Origin: a virus
Strand: one strand, 5' to 3'
IMG/VR virus record: IMGVR_UViG_3300002144_000287
Span: 1-46,924 of that record
Length of the DNA stretch: 46,924 bases
Under the pieces are notes generated by a model. That model was not told the origin of the DNA. It did no database searches and worked only from the letters and a program-made list of their open reading frames with translations. The position numbers were made by a program, and so were the translations under genes. Positions within the stretch are counted from its first letter, which is position 1, and every line of letters begins with the position of its first letter. Positions 46,251 to 46,924 of the stretch are shown here, in pieces.

Positions 46251-46924
46251 ATGGCAACAAGAAAATTAGTATCAAAACATGTAAATGTAGCAAGTGGCGA
46301 CTATATTGGCCGAGTCGGCGAACTTTGGGTGGACACAGTAACCAACACTATGAAGATTAGTGACGGGACAACTCCGGGCGGTGCAACACTTACAACAGAC
46401 GGTGGTGCAGGTGCTGTGACTTGGGCAGCTATTACTAATATTAATAATATCAATGGTCCAGACAATATAGCAGTAGGTAATAGTGCAGGTTTTACTAACC
46501 AAGGTACATATGGCATTGCACTTGGATTTGGTGCAGGCGATGAGAACCAAGGCATTGCCGCAATCAGCATCGGCTACACGGCGGGCGTTCTCAATCAAAG
46601 CGAAGGTGCAGTAGCAGTTGGATATCAAGCAGGTAACACAACACAAGGCACAAAGGCAGTAGCAATTGGTGTAGAAGCAGGTCAAACAACTCAAGGCACG
46701 AGCGCAGTAGCAATTGGTGATCAAGCAGGTAGAACAACTCAAGGCACTCTGGCAGTAGCATTAGGCAATAGTGCAGGTGAAACAGATCAAGCCACAAATT
46801 CAGTAGCAGTTGGCAATCTTGCAGGTCAAACAACTCAAGGTGACTATGCAGTGGCAGTTGGACCTTATGCAGGTAACATAACACAAGGCGGATCAGCAGT
46901 AGCAGTTGGATATCAAGCAGGTAA
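46251..46924 (+). CDS. tail fibre/adhesin with YadA-like repeats, partial at 3' end
   Basis: At least 224 residues, running off the window. The N-terminal part (LVSKHVNVASGDYIGRVGEL, WVDTVTNTMKISDG) is a phage fibre-type domain like the start of the protein at 23914. From about residue 72, 16-residue repeats of the form AVAIGxxAGxTTQGTx follow, similar to the AxAIGxxAxA repeats of trimeric autotransporter heads such as YadA, which wind into a three-stranded beta-roll. It is probably a trimeric receptor-binding fibre. No stop codon appears in the window. Confidence 0.85.
   Translation, partial: MATRKLVSKHVNVASGDYIGRVGELWVDTVTNTMKISDGTTPGGATLTTDGGAGAVTWAAITNINNINGPDNIAVGNSAGFTNQGTYGIALGFGAGDENQGIAAISIGYTAGVLNQSEGAVAVGYQAGNTTQGTKAVAIGVEAGQTTQGTSAVAIGDQAGRTTQGTLAVALGNSAGETDQATNSVAVGNLAGQTTQGDYAVAVGPYAGNITQGGSAVAVGYQAG
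46464..46924 (+). repeat. 48-base tandem repeats in the fibre gene
   Basis: The repeat unit is 48 bases (16 codons), with starts at about 46464, 46512, 46560, 46608, 46656, 46704, 46752, 46800, 46848 and 46896, continuing past the window. The first three copies are the most diverged; later copies share GCAGTAGCA and ACTCAAGGC stretches. Copy number may vary between related phages. Confidence 0.9.

Noticed and set aside
46272-46884. Long minus-strand open frames opposite the fibre gene
   Set aside because: They arise from the 48-base repeats, lack a ribosome site, and have Cys/Leu-rich low-complexity products.

Overview
The window looks like part of a large T4-like tailed phage (myovirus) genome. 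Support comes from a DnaB/gp41-type helicase with a gp61-type primase, a class Ia ribonucleotide reductase with glutaredoxin, GroES and Hsp20 genes, a DexA-like exonuclease, a PAAR tail-tip protein, a pectate-lyase-fold tail protein, a YadA-like fibre, and T4-type late promoters (NNTAAATA) in front of many gene blocks. Genes are tightly packed, often with ATGA or TAATG overlaps. No rRNA, tRNA, integrase or CRISPR array was seen, and no gene-free stretch exceeds 300 bases. An Escherichia-type Pho box, E. coli-like GuaC and NrdAB proteins and a Fis-like protein point to a gamma- or betaproteobacterial host; this is inference. No major capsid, terminase or tail-sheath gene lies in the window, so the T4-like assignment rests on the replication and nucleotide genes, the promoters and the gene style.

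Layout. 1-1100 (+): four small genes, three with membrane segments, two of them paralogues. 1090-6778 (-): a curli-like operon with two curlin-repeat proteins, a FecR-domain protein, a small exported protein, a CHASE2 adenylate cyclase and an alpha/beta hydrolase. 6779-7151: a divergent control region and a Fis-like gene. 7242-9571 (+): a sigma70-driven run of exonuclease, GMP reductase, GroES and one unknown. 9582-10871 (+): csgF and csgG behind a perfect T4 late promoter. 10873-16408 (-): cytidylyltransferase, ClpS, Hsp20, ClpX, a large membrane/coiled-coil protein and small unknowns. 16478-17146 (+): a zincin-like protein. 17128-25287 (-): a probable virion protein, PAAR, glutaredoxin, NrdB, NrdA and a beta-helix tail protein. 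25333-26730 (-): two A-type Fe-S carriers and a PD-(D/E)XK nuclease from a sigma70 promoter. 26825-36230 (-): late genes, many probably virion components. 36271-42727 (-): primase, two unknowns, helicase, amidinotransferase, DUF6614-like protein and a radical SAM enzyme from one sigma70 promoter. 42766-45062 (-): a second radical SAM enzyme with a DUF3050 haem-oxygenase-like protein. 45195-46924 (+): Pho box, pstS, terminator and a repeat-rich fibre gene running off the window.

Most interesting themes. (1) A phage-borne curli system with both curlins and the CsgF/CsgG exporter, linked to a membrane adenylate cyclase. (2) A late block whose proteins start like the T4 capsid-targeting sequence, including a 954-residue protein with four internal xAE sites that may be cut by the prohead protease, next to two putative nucleotidyl-transfer enzymes. 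(3) A recurring composite start element, TAARTA-RTAGY-ATG, implying leaderless late mRNAs, plus two early promoters equally close to their ATG. (4) Several iron-dependent or metabolic enzymes (two radical SAM proteins, DUF3050 oxidase, RNR) together with phage-encoded Fe-S carriers. (5) ClpX and ClpS without ClpP, suggesting capture of the host protease.
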